A stretch of 64,000 nt of DNA from Lentinula raphanica (Eukaryota; Basidiomycota; Agaricomycetes; Agaricales; Omphalotaceae). The notes beneath the pieces were generated by a model. That model saw nothing but the letters and a program-made list of their open reading frames with translations, was not told the origin of the DNA and did no database searches. Where the stretch lies: assembly GCA_027919835.1 (NCBI GenBank), contig JANVFP010000018.1, positions 620,001 to 684,000 on the forward strand. Reading direction: 5' to 3'. Numbering within the stretch: the stretch's first letter is position 1; each line of letters starts with the position of its first letter. This document shows, piece after piece, positions 52,387-64,000 of this stretch. The position numbers and the translations under genes were made by a program.

Positions 52387-55300
52387 TTAAGATTGTGAAT
52401 GAGTAGATATGGTCCTTTTACGGGGAGACCCAGGTGAAAAGGAATTGGGTAGCACAGAAAGCATGGCAGCCGCGATACTAGAACGCTTGCTAGTAGGTCG
52501 TTCGTCGGAAGTTCCACTGAACGTCGAGCTGATCGAAGACCGTCGACTAGGATCTCCTCGATCAGAAATAACACTCCAGCCTGAGTCACTGGGAGGAGCG
52601 TCATGTACAGATCCGTTGGAGCTGTGGCCAGAATTGGGTTCCCCAGGAGTCAACGGCTGACGGTCTCGAACGGTAGAGTTGTCAATGTCAGAGTCTGCCC
52701 CGTCACTGTTATGAACATTTGGTCGTTTGATTAATGACCGTGCATATTCCAAGTCACGGTAGATCGACTCGACGGCAGTGTCCACGCCATTCTCCTAAAT
52801 ATGACAAACTTGTTAGTCAACCTCTAGGTGCTTCGTCCAAAGAACATACCTTGCGGATTTGTTCACCCAGCGCTTTCGCTTTGGATATCTGTTTAGGATC
52901 TGTCGTAGCAATACGTAGTGCCTCTGTTAACGAGTCGACTGTCAGTCTTCTCACTCCAGAACCGACCCCGAGTGCTTCGACTCGATCCGCCCAGAAAAAC
53001 TGATCCCCGAAGAATGGTTTGATGATTGTGGGAATTCCAGCTGACAATGCTCTCGGGTCAGCGAAGTTGCTATGCGCTAAAGTAGAATCTTACCTCGAAG
53101 ACTAGCTCCAGTAGTACCCGCGCCTCCATGATGACAAGCGGCATCAATCCGCTGGAACAACCAATCGTGAGGAATAGAGCTGATAGGATAGATCTGAGGA
53201 GGAAGAGGTTCTTCTACCTCTCCAGCCTCTCCAGACTTGACCTGCAGTCGGTCTGACCATCCTTTGGAAAGGATGGCGTATACGCCACTCTGAACGACTG
53301 CTTCGATCACACACTTAGTCATGGCCTTGGGATCGGAGACGACAATGCTGCCGAAACCGATGTAGACAACCTTCTTCCCAGCTGAATGGGCAGTGGCAAT
53401 GAATTTCTCTAGGGCTTCTGGAGGCGTCCATTTCTTGGAACTGACGTCGGCAGCATCGAGGAACCAGTATCCTATACGTGAGCGAAGATAGTTACGATCG
53501 TGCTTTGAAATAAGAGGTGATATAATCTCACCTGTTATCCGTATCCATTCAGGCCAGTCCAAGGGTGGGGACACTATACTCGGACTGAAATTATACAAAA
53601 ATGGAATCTTGTGCGGTTCCATTCTATCGAGGTTGGTACTTTCAATATGTAGGACGTTTCTTCGCCACCTATTGATCTGTCCAGAGATGGCGTGCCAGAA
53701 GACTTGGTCGAACATGACATAAGTCTGTTATATATCAAAAGTGAGAAGAGTAGCGAAAAGATCAAACGGTGCCAAACTGACCATGTAATTATAACTACCA
53801 CCCATCTAAGAAAGAAAATAAGGAATGCAATCAAGGACCGCTGGAAGACAGAGGTAAGACCTACCTTGCGCTCTGGAACGGCGAATGCATGAGGGTATGC
53901 ACTATAGGGAAGAGCTCCGATGAGAACGCTCGGCTAGTATTTCTGGAACCCTTACCGTGTCCGAGTCCACGTCATGGTGAATGCTCTGAAATAGGGTATC
54001 GCCAACGCTTCAGCGATGTGGTAACCTGCCATCGCACTCGGACTCTCTACCAAGACATCTGTTCCCTGACAAGCTTCCCAAGCAGTTTTGAGAAGATCAT
54101 CTAACCAGCCTCTAAACTGCGCGTGCGGAGTAATTGATTAAGATGTTATGAGATGTTGTGAAGCAGGGATATAACTGAAAGCTCACTTTCTGAAGACCCT
54201 CTTTCAAGAATGAGACAGTGAACATGCCATTCTCGACACAAATTCGCATCAACTCCGCAGGATCTCCACCAACATAGCCATATTCGATATTATGCTGTAC
54301 AATGTCAGAACACACTGATTCTCGGTCATAAAGTACTTACCGATTCAATCCACTCCTTGAACTCCTTATGCGTAGCAATCCTAACTTGATGCCCATCTGC
54401 TTGCAATCCCTTAGCTAACGCGATATACGGCTGCACGTCCCCTCTCGAGCCAATGGTCAAAAAGGTGAAATGCAAACTCTTCTGCGGCTTGAAAGTCAGG
54501 AAAGTTGACGAGCTAAACAACGGTGCTAGCGATGAATCCGTTAGGCTGTCAGGGCCGGAAGGATGGTGTTCGGACGTCGGTGAATACGAGTGTACATCGA
54601 GTTCTTCCAAGACAAGGGCATCACGTTGTCCAGGTGTCGGCGCCGATGTATCGCCTTCCTCCAGTCTGCGTCGAACATCGTCGATTTGACGTTCGAGAAG
54701 GCGGACGAACGCATCTCTCTTCTCCTCTGCGCTAAACTCGAAGAACAGTTCTTCGTGCCCTTTGACAATGACGATCAGACCATGCTGTCCGAACCGGGTG
54801 GCTTTGGACTTTTCCACAGAGAGGATGTCACGGAGGGGAAGCGCCATCTGTTTATGAACGTATACATTTAGAACTGTCTTCTTCACGCACACGATGAGAA
54901 ACGCATGCTTACCCTTGTTCGGGAAGTCAACGGGCCAGAAGACTTGAAGCAGAAGTGATTGAGGGAAATATAGAGCCTTCCATAGACAGGTAGCAAGCGA
55001 TAGATGTATCCAGGAAAATCTGCACGAAACCACGATCAGCAACATCTACAACAACATCGGATCACTCACGTCCTAACAAAGTCTCCCGTTCATCATACGC
55101 AAAGTAATTCCGAAACTTCTCAGCGATGTCATGATCAACGGGCGCATCGGGCGTTTCCAGGATGCTATAAGTCAAATCTGCACCACCACTGAGCTTGCTT
55201 CCTGCAGATATAGCACTTGCGGCGGAGGTGTACATCTCCTTCACCTTGCCTCCAGGAGGGATGACAGGGAGTATGTCAGTCGCACCACTGAACAAGCTCC

Positions 55301-57845
55301 TCGTTCTCGGTACTCTAAGCCACTGCGGTACAGTCATATACCAAGAACTTCCACTAGTAGTCGTCAACGCGCTACTGCTCGTTCCGGGTCGTTGAGGTAT
55401 GGAAAGATGAGTGGAGGCAACAGGAGAGCTTGAGGTTGAAGGAGGGTATGTATGGCTCGTGTCTACGATGATAGTCGAAGCAATAGGAGTGTCAAGAGTA
55501 TCGCTGTCTGCGTCTCCCGGGAATGAAGATGGGAGTGTTGTAGTGATGGGGACAAATGAGGACGAGTGAGCACGCCTAGTTATATGTGTGAACTCTTCGT
55601 TCTGAGGTGAGGCAGACGAAATAGTAGAAGAAGTAGTACTCGGAGAGCTTAGTCGTGATTCGGAAAAAGGGCGGAGGATAGATGGAATCTTGAATAGTGA
55701 GCTCGAGCTGGGGATAGAAGAAGGAATGTTGGACCCTGAAGCGCCTGGCGTGTTTCTGGTAGCCGTGGTATCGAGAACAGCATGTGTCGTTTCACCTTCG
55801 GTGCGTCGACAACGAACGGCATCCCGGATTTGGTCAAGAGCGGCAGGTAGGTCGCGGAAGTAGGCAAAGAAGAACGAGTCGATGGAAAGCTCTTGCGCTT
55901 CCTTGTCGTACACCTTCACTTCGATGGTCTCGCTAAAGTCCAGCGCAGAAGATTTGTCAACGTCGAGAATCGCCGAATAAGGTATAGCAATCTGACGAGG
56001 GGCGTTAGTGTACCGAACTTAATCAGTTTTAGATACGAACCTTGACGCTATCACCCATGTTCTGTGCTTTAAAGATGACCTTTCTGATAGCCTTCACCCA
56101 TTCCTCACGACTGGGAACCGAATCCGCGGAGAGGACAATTGACTTCTGATTTGTCCTTACACGAAAACCACGCTCTCCTGTGGGCTCGCATGATATAGCA
56201 TAACGTAGGTCAACAATGCCATGAGGAAAGTATGGATCCTGACAATTTGAGTGTGAGTATACAGAACGCGTGAAGTATATGTGAAACTCACTGAAGATGA
56301 CTGATACCAACTCAACGCATCGTTCTTCAACACAAACCAATGCCTGATCCAGCGTTTGGTGCGCTGCGCTTTCTTATACAGCGAGCCTGATTTGAGAACT
56401 TGGTCCTGTAGAGCAAGGATAAGCATCTATGAGTCGATATCAGGCGAGGCGCCTTACCTCTCGGGAAGGCATATGAGCAAAGAAGCACAAAAAGCTGTTC
56501 GTGAGATACATGTATCCCTGTAGTACTAGGGAGATGATATCCGGTGAGATGAACTTTAGTAGGGAAAGCAAAATGGCTCACAAACAGATCGTAAGAGCCA
56601 GCACGGTAGTTCTATAGTGCAGAGATTGGTGAATGTTGTGTGTTAGATGGTAAATCTATCATACCTGCGTGTACTTCCTCGATTCCATCTATCTCGAAGA
56701 TATCCCGCAACTTCTCAGCAAGCTTTGTTCTCCGCTGTAGCCTCACTGTCGCCATACTACCAGACCGCGTGGCCCTCGTCATAGCAATCGTATCAGGAAG
56801 TTGACTTGAGCTGAGCTGCTTCTGTGTTACGTAGGACACGCTTCTTAGCTGAAGATGTGGAGGTGTGGTAGTCTCTGGTGCCTTCGGTGTCGTCTCTTCG
56901 AAATCATCGGCGTCCGGTTCCTCATCGGATTGTACTATCTCATCAGACGAATACGTTGGAGAGAGTGTAGGGATGTGTGTCCGTGAGTGAGTGCGGCTGC
57001 TGAGACTCATTCTCCGCGAACGAGCGACAGGTCTATATATGGTGTGTATCGAAGAAGCCATATCTAGAGGGAGATGAGATTAACGAGCGAGGTTATGAAA
57101 CGTAAGATAACACGCACGAGTAGGAGATACCTCCTCTTCACTCTCCTCCTCTTCGTCTGTTACTGGTGTAAGAGCAGAAGGATCGTGGTTGGCGATGTCG
57201 TCTTCGTGATCCTGGTCGGAGGCCCATGGAAGAGCTTGTAGAGCCTGAATGAGTGTCTGGGTGCCTACGCGCATCTATAACGATAGAGTAAATGAATGGC
57301 GAAAGCTGTGCGATAGATTAGAGGTGGTATTACCGAAGCGTCAGCTTGCCAGTTCAGTGACGGCTGTGTAGGCGCAAGTGGAGGCGATGGAGGTATAATG
57401 AAGGGAGAATCATCTTGAGACGGTGGTGATTTGGGCGACAGGACCATAGGAGAAGTTGGACGTGAAGACGAAGGAGTGAATGAAGAAGAAGAAGAGAGTG
57501 AACCGTCTACAATCAAAAATCAGCAGAAGCATATAAGGCTAATCTTACCCAAGTAGGCAATTTACCTTCACCAGCTGATTTCTCCTTCGCTTTCCCTTTC
57601 CGGCTAAGACTGAATACCCGCCTATGCTGTCCAGGCGAAGTTCTCCCACTGTTACTCAAACTTCTCCCCAGTTTGTCCACTGTTTTCTCAACGACATTTG
57701 AGAGACGCCTGACATGTCGATTGGGACTTGACGGTGATTGTGGTCGGTTATCAATTGCGGATTTCGAAAGGCCTAGTGACTTTGGCGAGGTGTCAATTGC
57801 TTTGGCCGCCATGGGTGAGTGTAGGACAGGCTGTAAATTGGCCAT
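52387..57845 (-). CDS. ATG26: UDP-glucose:sterol 3-O-glucosyltransferase ATG26/UGT51
   Basis: Start ATG 57845 ([20 protein letters not shown]). An intron-rich gene of about 5.4 kb. After a Ser/Pro-rich N-terminus comes a first GRAM part ([20 protein letters not shown], then across an intron [20 protein letters not shown]). A PH domain follows ([34 protein letters not shown]), then a second GRAM part ([30 protein letters not shown]). The C-terminal GT-B glycosyltransferase has [60 protein letters not shown] and QFFWADRV, which form the UDP-sugar site. The protein ends in a long Ser-rich tail. ATG26 glucosylates ergosterol and associates with phosphoinositide membranes; in some fungi it takes part in pexophagy. 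Size and domain order match the family. Confidence 0.95.
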
Positions 57846-58062
57846 GATGCATGAACGCTTGCAAGGGCGAGCTCAGACTTATCTGGCGTTCAACGTCGTC
57901 GAAGGTGGTAAACCCAAAAAGAGCGCCAGCCACCGTAAGCTTTCGGCAATTGCCGACCGGATCAGCCACCACGTTGAAGTTGCATTTTCAATTCAGATTG
58001 GCTGCAAACCAAGCCCGCTGCTTAAAACTTCCTTTCATCCCTTTCTTTCTTTCTCAGTCACA

Positions 58063-59166
58063 ATGCGTGGTGAACTATGCATCGGCTTCGCCTCTTTTCT
58101 ATCGTAAGTATCGTCTGTCATTTGTGTCATCGGCTCTCTTTTCATATCAACCTCGTAACACAGGTTTGCTGCAATGATCCTCTTAATTTTCACGCATGTT
58201 AGCCGGCCTCTTCTTCTTCTTCAGATAGTATCTTATCCAGTAATCCTCTCTTCCAGATTGGCCAAATCAACACGTCCACGGTGCCTCGAGGAATTTATAT
58301 GGTAATTGTGTGCGTTCAGTGTGTTTTGATTCCGGGTTGAATGATCGCGTTGGGCAGGCTAAAATGAATGTATCTCAATACGGGTCCGTCTTTTGCTTGT
58401 TCTATCATCAACCCCCTGCTCAACAGTCACAGAGATGCCTTGCACCAAGCTCTTTTCGACCCAATCGATGGCTTATACACTTCCAATTCATCTGCTCCCT
58501 TACTCGAAGCACAAGGCCTGCGACAATTCTATAATTTTGGTCTATACTCGCATTGTGGATATGTCAACGACTCTGCTGGCATCTGTTCCAACGAAACCGT
58601 TGGCTACCCGTTCAAGCCCTACGACTACCTCGTCGGTGACATGGCTGCAAATTACTCCATCATCACCTCATCCGTCATCACCGGCGGCACTTTTCGTGAC
58701 TCGAACTACCTGGGGCAATCGACTAAAGCAGCTTACTGGCTCATCTTGCTTGGAACTATATTGGCCGCAATATCCTTCTTCAGGTGTGTTCCTTCCTCGT
58801 CCCTCATGCTCACAAACCCAGCTAAACACTTCTCTCAGTGGTGTCGCCAAACATAGTCTCACCTTCTTCCTCTCCGCTGTGTTCTCAGCAATCAGCAGTT
58901 TGTTTGTCCTCGTAGGAGCAACAATATGGACTGTAATCATTAAGAAATCGGACGGTGTCAGCAACATCATCATTGGGACAAATCCTACCCCAATAGGCAT
59001 TTATGTCACTGCAGGTCCCGGGCTATTCCTCCTATGGGCCTCATTTGCATGTCTGTTCGTATCTATGGTTCCCTACTTGATTAGGTCAGTGAGATTCTCC
59101 CAATATAACACCAGCTTCGTTCTCAACCCGGTTAAACCCAACAGCTGCTGTACATACCGAGGATGA
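58063..59166 (+). CDS. SUR7/PalI-family membrane protein
   Basis: Start ATG 58063 (MRGELCIGFASFLS), spliced to FAAMILLIFTH, the first membrane helix. A larger extracytosolic loop follows: GQINTSTVPRGIYMV, LRQFYNFGLYSHCGYVNDSA with GIC two residues on, VGYPFKPYD and TKAAYWLI. Then come three more helices (ILLGTILAAISFF, LTFFLSAVFSAISSLFVLVG, GLFLLWASFACLFVSMVPYL). The four-helix layout and GLYSHCGY-type loop Cys fit fungal SUR7/PalI proteins, which include eisosome-associated and pH-sensing plasma membrane proteins. The final intron (59084-59145 or so) is a multiple of three, so the protein ends at 59166 whether or not it is spliced. Specific function not readable. Confidence 0.8.
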
Positions 59167-59567
59167 TGCGGGCCATCTCCAACACCAATGATCTCGACAC
59201 GTCACTTTGCCACGTCGGAAGGACATTTAGATCCTGAAGACGTTTTTTCTATCTATTGAACCATATAATGTATTTACTTCTACCACTAAAGGTTGGTAGA
59301 AGACGAACTTGTGTACGAAGTGGACGATGAAAAGGTGAAGTATATATACTTAACTAGCTACCCATATCTTAACCTTAGTTAGACGAAACAAATGAATGCA
59401 TGAATGGAAATTATGAAACTCATTGAACGTTCGCTGGTGCAACGGAAGAGTATGACCATGTTTCTGACCTTTGACGCATTGCTTGGCTCGAATGGCAGTC
59501 AAATTCCTTGTATCGTATATCATACATAGTCTTCAATCGTAAAGGCCAGGTAGACGGGTCTGCAGGT
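59167..59567. other. Convergent intergenic region
   Basis: These 401 bases form the shared 3' flank of the SUR7-like gene and the oxygenase gene. I see no gene; the antisense frame at 59420-59617 reads through a 3' UTR and looks like chance. Confidence 0.55.
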
Positions 59568-61209
59568 CTAAGCATTGTTGTAGTGCTCATCGAACACACG
59601 CTTGCTGAACTGCCCAAACGTCACATCCGGGGCCAGCTGCTGGTCAATATTCGGCTGCATGAATAGCGCGAATGTCTCTCTTGACACCTTACCAGAACCA
59701 GCTGCAGCTGAAGCACCTACCCTCACACAGTGAGGAGTAGCTCGCAGTCTACCACCGGTAGCGATTTCCAAAGCTTCTCCAGTCTGTCGCGTCGAGTCAA
59801 TCAACAGAAACCATCCCAATGGATATACAGAAACAAACTCACCTGAAACGCTAGACAATCCACAGGGATGGAGACTTTCGTGAGATCACCTCCCCGAGTT
59901 CGTATATATAGTCCGGACGAAGGCGAAGGTGAAGAGACTTCAACTAGCTCCGCTCCTATCTCTGTCTCTTGTAGATACATAGCCTGTGCAGTTCTCTAAG
60001 CCGGCTGAACATTTTCAAAAGAGATGACCATACTCACCGAACATAATCCAGTCAACAGAGAATGATCCAAATGAAAGCCGCACCAACTGTCGATAGGTTC
60101 ATCCTCGGTTTGTGACAAAGCTTCATCTGAGGGTGGAAAATAATGAAGCAGTCGCGCCTTTGTGGTTTGGGAAGTACTGATCAGAGTGGATAGAGATACG
60201 CTCGAGTCTGAGAGGTGCTTCGTCGCTGCAACCCATAGTGAGAATCCTGGATCGTCCCAGCACAAGGCGAGGAGTTACCAAAAGGTTGACAAGCTGCTGC
60301 AAGTTCACAACCAATCTTGAACACAAACCTGAATAGAAGGTTCTAAGACTTATTCAAGACGGATCGGCGAACGGAGGAACGTACTGGCCAAGATCCTTGA
60401 ATGCTTGCTCAAATCCTTCTACGCCTGCTTCATTAGTGTCAGGCCCTATCAATTCACCGCTACGTCAGAACTAGAGACAGTCGACCGTGTCGCTTCCCTC
60501 ACATATGTTATCGCCGTAGTATTCAGGATATGCAGTCTTGTACTCTTTGGAGACTGACGGAGAATCCACGACAGGATTGGCATAGTAAGATCCTTTGAGG
60601 AAATCTGTACATCGATGAGTATCTCACTGCTTGGTGGAAGATGAGTCGGAAGAAAGAGGAGACGGACCTGGTTTTCCATTCATGATCTCCTGTAGTACAC
60701 CTTTCAGTCTTGAATTTCCCAAAAGAAACACCAAATCTGACGCACCTTGCCATGAGACCAACCAAAGCTATCAGAGGAACATTCAAATTCCAATCAACGC
60801 ATCTGTAGCTCTACTAGTAACACACACCTATACCGACTCGACGCGTCCGTGTATTTCTCTCGTGTAGTTTCATCCAACTTACTGAACTCGTACGCAAGCT
60901 TGAGAAGGCGTCGGCGCAACTCAGCGTATGCTAATGGTAGTCCGGTCACAACGATGATACCCGGCGATGTTGGATCAGATCCAAAAGCTTTCTCTATTCG
61001 GCATTGGGCGTCAAGAAGATTTGGTCCGATAAAGCGTAAATCCATACCGATTGAAGCTTCCAGTTCCAAAGGCGTAGAGATGAGGTCCGAGTATGATATG
61101 CACACTGCACCTTCTTGGGTATAAGTGACTGGCTAACAGGAAGGCTCGTTAGAACGTTGAGCATTGACAATGAGCATCCGTTTCACGTCTAGGTCACCTT
61201 TGAGATCAT
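59568..61209 (-). CDS. 2-oxoglutarate/Fe(II)-dependent dioxygenase (isopenicillin N synthase-like fold)
   Basis: The start is a tiny first exon, MISK (ATG at 61207-61209), spliced to PVTYTQEGAVCISYSDLIS. Several further exons follow. Iron and co-substrate residues are visible: the HxD pair in SWCGFHLDHSLLTGL, the distal His in RATPHCVRVG, and an Arg-Ser-type co-substrate site in SRETFALFMQP. The N-terminal part has IIVVTGLPLAYAELRRRLLK and GSYYANPVVDSP, as in non-haem oxygenases with the IPNS fold (DIOX_N-like plus 2OG-FeII). Substrates of this class run from antibiotics to hormones and lipids; this one is not known. A TATA-like element lies about 40 bases upstream of the ATG. Neighbours are not related by pathway. 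Confidence 0.85.
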
Positions 61210-61244
61210 GGTAGTAGCGAAGAGAGGTTGAGATCCGTTGTTTG

Positions 61245-61252
61245 TATATATA
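61245..61252 (-). promoter_or_regulatory. TATA-like element of the oxygenase gene
   Basis: TATATATA lies about 40 bases upstream of the ATG at 61209 on the minus strand. The short distance implies a very short leader. Confidence 0.35.
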
Positions 61253-61351
61253 ATATCTACTGGTACAGCATGGATTCCCGTGTATCACTTGTCAAAGACT
61301 GTAGATCGACCACGCGTCTACGAACTGGGAGAACAGTATAGGCACCACATG

Positions 61352-64000
61352 CTACTGCAAGCCCACCAAACCAGTTTGAGCTAATGCATCTCGAAGAGCG
61401 GCACCAGATTCATCAATAGACCGCAAGAATCTCAACAGCTCTCGACACAACTGCCAATCTTTCTCATCCATGGCACTCTTCAAGAGCCGGATCGCATCTA
61501 CGTTCTTCTCGTCTAATTGTTCTAGATTGTGCAAAACCAGAAGATATGAGCCTGCCGTTTTCAATCTGTGAGATAGAAGGCAGGTCTAAAAGAAAAACTC
61601 GATCAATCATTTGTGTTATAGTCGAAACGGAAAAAAACACGAACTTCGAAAAGGCTTTTCGGATTCCCTACAACATCGAACAGCCTTCGCCAGCGGGTCA
61701 TCTCGGTCTTTCGCGCGCACCCTACCACGACATCCAACGCAGCATCAAAGTGGTCCAAAAACTCAACAACCGTTGGGAGAACTTCTTGACCGTCTGACTC
61801 ATTATTTGACTCAGTGTCTGCCTCGTGTTCGACAACGTCGTGGAGTAGAATCTCAAGTGCATGGGCAAAATACACCAGATCCTGATAGTGGGAAGCGAAG
61901 ACAACCGCGTCTTCAATTCGCGAAGCTTCAAGATGCGATCTGAGAATGTGATGTAGGAACAGGTGTGACTGTAAAAGCTGTTACATGAGAGATTGACTTG
62001 ACCATGGGGAAGCCACTCACACTTGTCGCATGGCGAAACATTACGAACGGGAGGTTGGACCGAGCAGCAACTTCGTGTTCAGCGCCTATGATGATCCCCT
62101 TGTCCATGAGGACCGCTGTTGCAACACCGTATGAACATCGACCGAACAGTCAGTAAGAGGAAACAATGACATACATAACGGATAGAAATCAAGTGGGATG
62201 TTAACACTCTCTTTCACATTCTCGGAAAACTCATTTTGATCCTGTGTCGCAGGCGCCTCGATGGACAATGCATTTAACCACACGCGGATACCTTTACCAT
62301 CAAAAGCCCATAGCGAATTCTCCAATGCGGCGATGCCTCGCAAGTGTATCCAGCAAAACTCGATCCGATCTGCAAAGATTTGCATGTCATATTTGACTTC
62401 TTGGTTTGCGGACTACGTCCAAATTATGATTAACGAAAAACAGAGGAAGCATATATAAAGTCCTCACCTTCCTGGGTCTAAGCAATACTAGCTGACCTCC
62501 CACGACCATTAACACCGTCGCGACTGCTAGATCGTCCACAGGGTCCCCGAGTTCTAGCAAAACCCTTGATTTGAGTCTTTTTCAGTAAGACGTTTCTCGA
62601 CATACGTTTTTGTGCGCTGGGTATCATCCAACTCAACATTCTCACCGCACTTGGTGTCGCTATGACTCCGTTGAAGGTAATGCTTCCACAAAGATGAAGC
62701 TTTATAGTATCAGCAGTCGGGATAATCAAGAAATGAAAGAGCGTGTTATCGGCGCAATAAACGAGGAGGGAGTTGTCCACCAAGGATAATATGATGATGG
62801 GCGAAGACATGACTTCGCGGTGTAGAACATTTTGGTTGCTCAGTTCTAGGTCTCGCGAATAAAGCCTGATCTGCACGAAGTAGACATAAGCACCGACGTT
62901 GTGACGATTGAACAAAAATCATACTTGATGCGTCTTGGATACTTCTACTGCTGCGATCAATACGTGATGAAACCAAAGGAGACCTCCTTGAACGGAAAAC
63001 GCTTGCTCTTGTACGGGATCAACGAACAACTTCCATCTACCTGAACTGGCGCTATAATGCACGAGACCCCGCCGGCCAGCAATAGCAATCAGGCGCCCGT
63101 CGGAGCTCAAAGAAGAGTAACGTATGGGCCAATTGGTGGCGAGATAGCTTTGAGGGATCTGGAGAGAGGGACCATGGGCACAAGTTGCAATTTTGGCAGG
63201 TAAAAAGCGCAATCACCTTGATATGTTGCCAGACGTCTGATTCCGGGTTTATGATGCTGATATCAGGTTGGTCTGCACCACGATATACCAGTGCACGATC
63301 TTCGAGTTGCAGAAAGGCATACCGAGTATTGTCCTGCGAATGCGAAGTATAAATTTGTACCTCGCGAAAAGGTACGAAATGGACATACGGGAGAATGTTG
63401 ACCGGTGGTAGCACTTTTCGCAAATGGGAGAATGAATACTTGGCCATCAATAGCTGGATCAAAATTGAGACATGAACATGCACTGCATGACGGGCAGCTA
63501 ACTTACTTTTCAACGAGGGTTGAGCGAGTACGATGAGTTCAAAATTCCCAGGTGCCCAAAACTACTCTTTATCAGCTGCACCCGTGCGCTGCGTTGAGGA
63601 ATGATACGCACCAAATTCGATACACCGTACATGAAATGATCCTGGAATCTGTTTCGTAGATGAATCAAACCACATATTGCAATTCATTTTAGACAGAACT
63701 CACTTTTGTTCATCGGCATCTTCAACTCCAAAGCCGGAAACCAAGCATCTGCCTCCGACACTGAACAATCCCCAGCCATGCTGCCACCCAACGGCAAGGA
63801 CATATCCATCTGAGCTCCATTCCATTGCACACACAGGTCCCGTTTGACGATTGAACGGATTATGGATCTCGATTTTTTGAGAGGTGGGTAAAGCGCCTTC
63901 GTCACCGGGGAAAGTGGTGAATTGGATTCCACCCCTGAGAAACACCGTTCGATGATGATTTCCAAAAGGGAAAGCAAAACTTGTACACTGACCCAAGCAT
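61352..64000 (-). CDS. RIC1: RIC1, RAB6/Ypt6 guanine-nucleotide exchange subunit (5' end beyond window)
   Basis: The gene ends at 61352 and reads into the right edge, so the N-terminal part, most likely further WD-type blades and the start codon, is missing. The first readable exon has WSSDGYVLAVGWQHGWGLFS with VGGRC, a WD-like repeat typical of RIC1. Further blades include VCAMEWSSDG and LISLNP-type sequence with many introns. The C-terminal RIC1 domain is clear: MYFAHALEILLHDVVEHEAD, PTVVEFLDHFDAALDVVVGC, ARKTEMTRWRRLFDVVGNPK, AGSYLLVLHNLEQLDEKNVD and WQLCRELLRFLRSIDES. RIC1 with RGP1 activates RAB6/Ypt6 at the Golgi for retrograde transport. Confidence 0.9.

Noticed and set aside
58393..58790. 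257-codon frame across the SUR7-like gene
   Set aside because: The first part is out of frame with the conserved loop; only its second half (from about 58840) is the true coding frame.
1..64000. Transposons, CRISPR arrays or phage-like genes
   Set aside because: No transposase, reverse transcriptase, integrase, regular spaced repeats or terminal repeats were seen.

Overview
The window is nuclear DNA of a filamentous basidiomycete, most likely an Agaricomycete. Nearly every gene is cut by many short introns (about 45-80 nt, GT-AG), gene density is about one per 2.3 kb on both strands, and the proteins are of fungal type: sterol glucosyltransferase ATG26, the AIM3/BBC1 actin-patch protein, fungal sesquiterpene synthases, a SUR7/PalI protein and an SSK2-type MAPKKK. 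No species can be named from the sequence. I saw no transposon, CRISPR array, rRNA or convincing tRNA.

Layout, left half. Positions 1-4.6 kb hold two minus-strand paralogues resembling the N-terminal helical domain of fungal HeLo/MLKL-like proteins (the first runs off the left edge), around an unrecognised plus-strand gene. Positions 5.5-7.9 kb encode a LARP7-type La-related protein with two tandem C-terminal xRRM domains; a 32-base G run lies just beyond its stop codon. Next are RPB7 (RNA polymerase II), a peroxisomal ABC half-transporter, a HAD-family phosphatase, a short-chain dehydrogenase and a roughly 1,400-residue AIM3/BBC1 actin-patch protein.

Positions 21.4-29.2 kb hold four metabolic genes side by side: an MFS sugar-type transporter, a CmcJ/NvfI-type oxidoreductase, an ACMSD-like amidohydrolase and an FMN-dependent 2-hydroxyacid oxidase. 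They look like a small metabolic cluster. Then come a divergent pair (an Alba-domain protein and the kinetochore protein MIS12) around a perfect 20-bp palindrome, and a multi-pass membrane protein with an acidic linker.

Positions 34.6-41.7 kb hold two closely related sesquiterpene synthases in head-to-head orientation, followed by a myo-inositol-type transporter. Positions 42-64 kb are mostly conserved housekeeping or signalling genes: SSK2-type MAPKKK (HOG pathway) divergent from the DRG1 GTPase, a PhnP-like metallo-hydrolase, a PRELI/UPS mitochondrial lipid-transfer protein, sterol glucosyltransferase ATG26, a SUR7/PalI membrane protein, a 2-oxoglutarate/Fe(II) oxygenase and RIC1 (N-terminus beyond the right edge).

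Exon joins were made by eye from GT-AG sites, reading frame and family resemblance. Start and stop positions are generally firmer than every internal junction. All family assignments come from remembered motifs; no database was searched.
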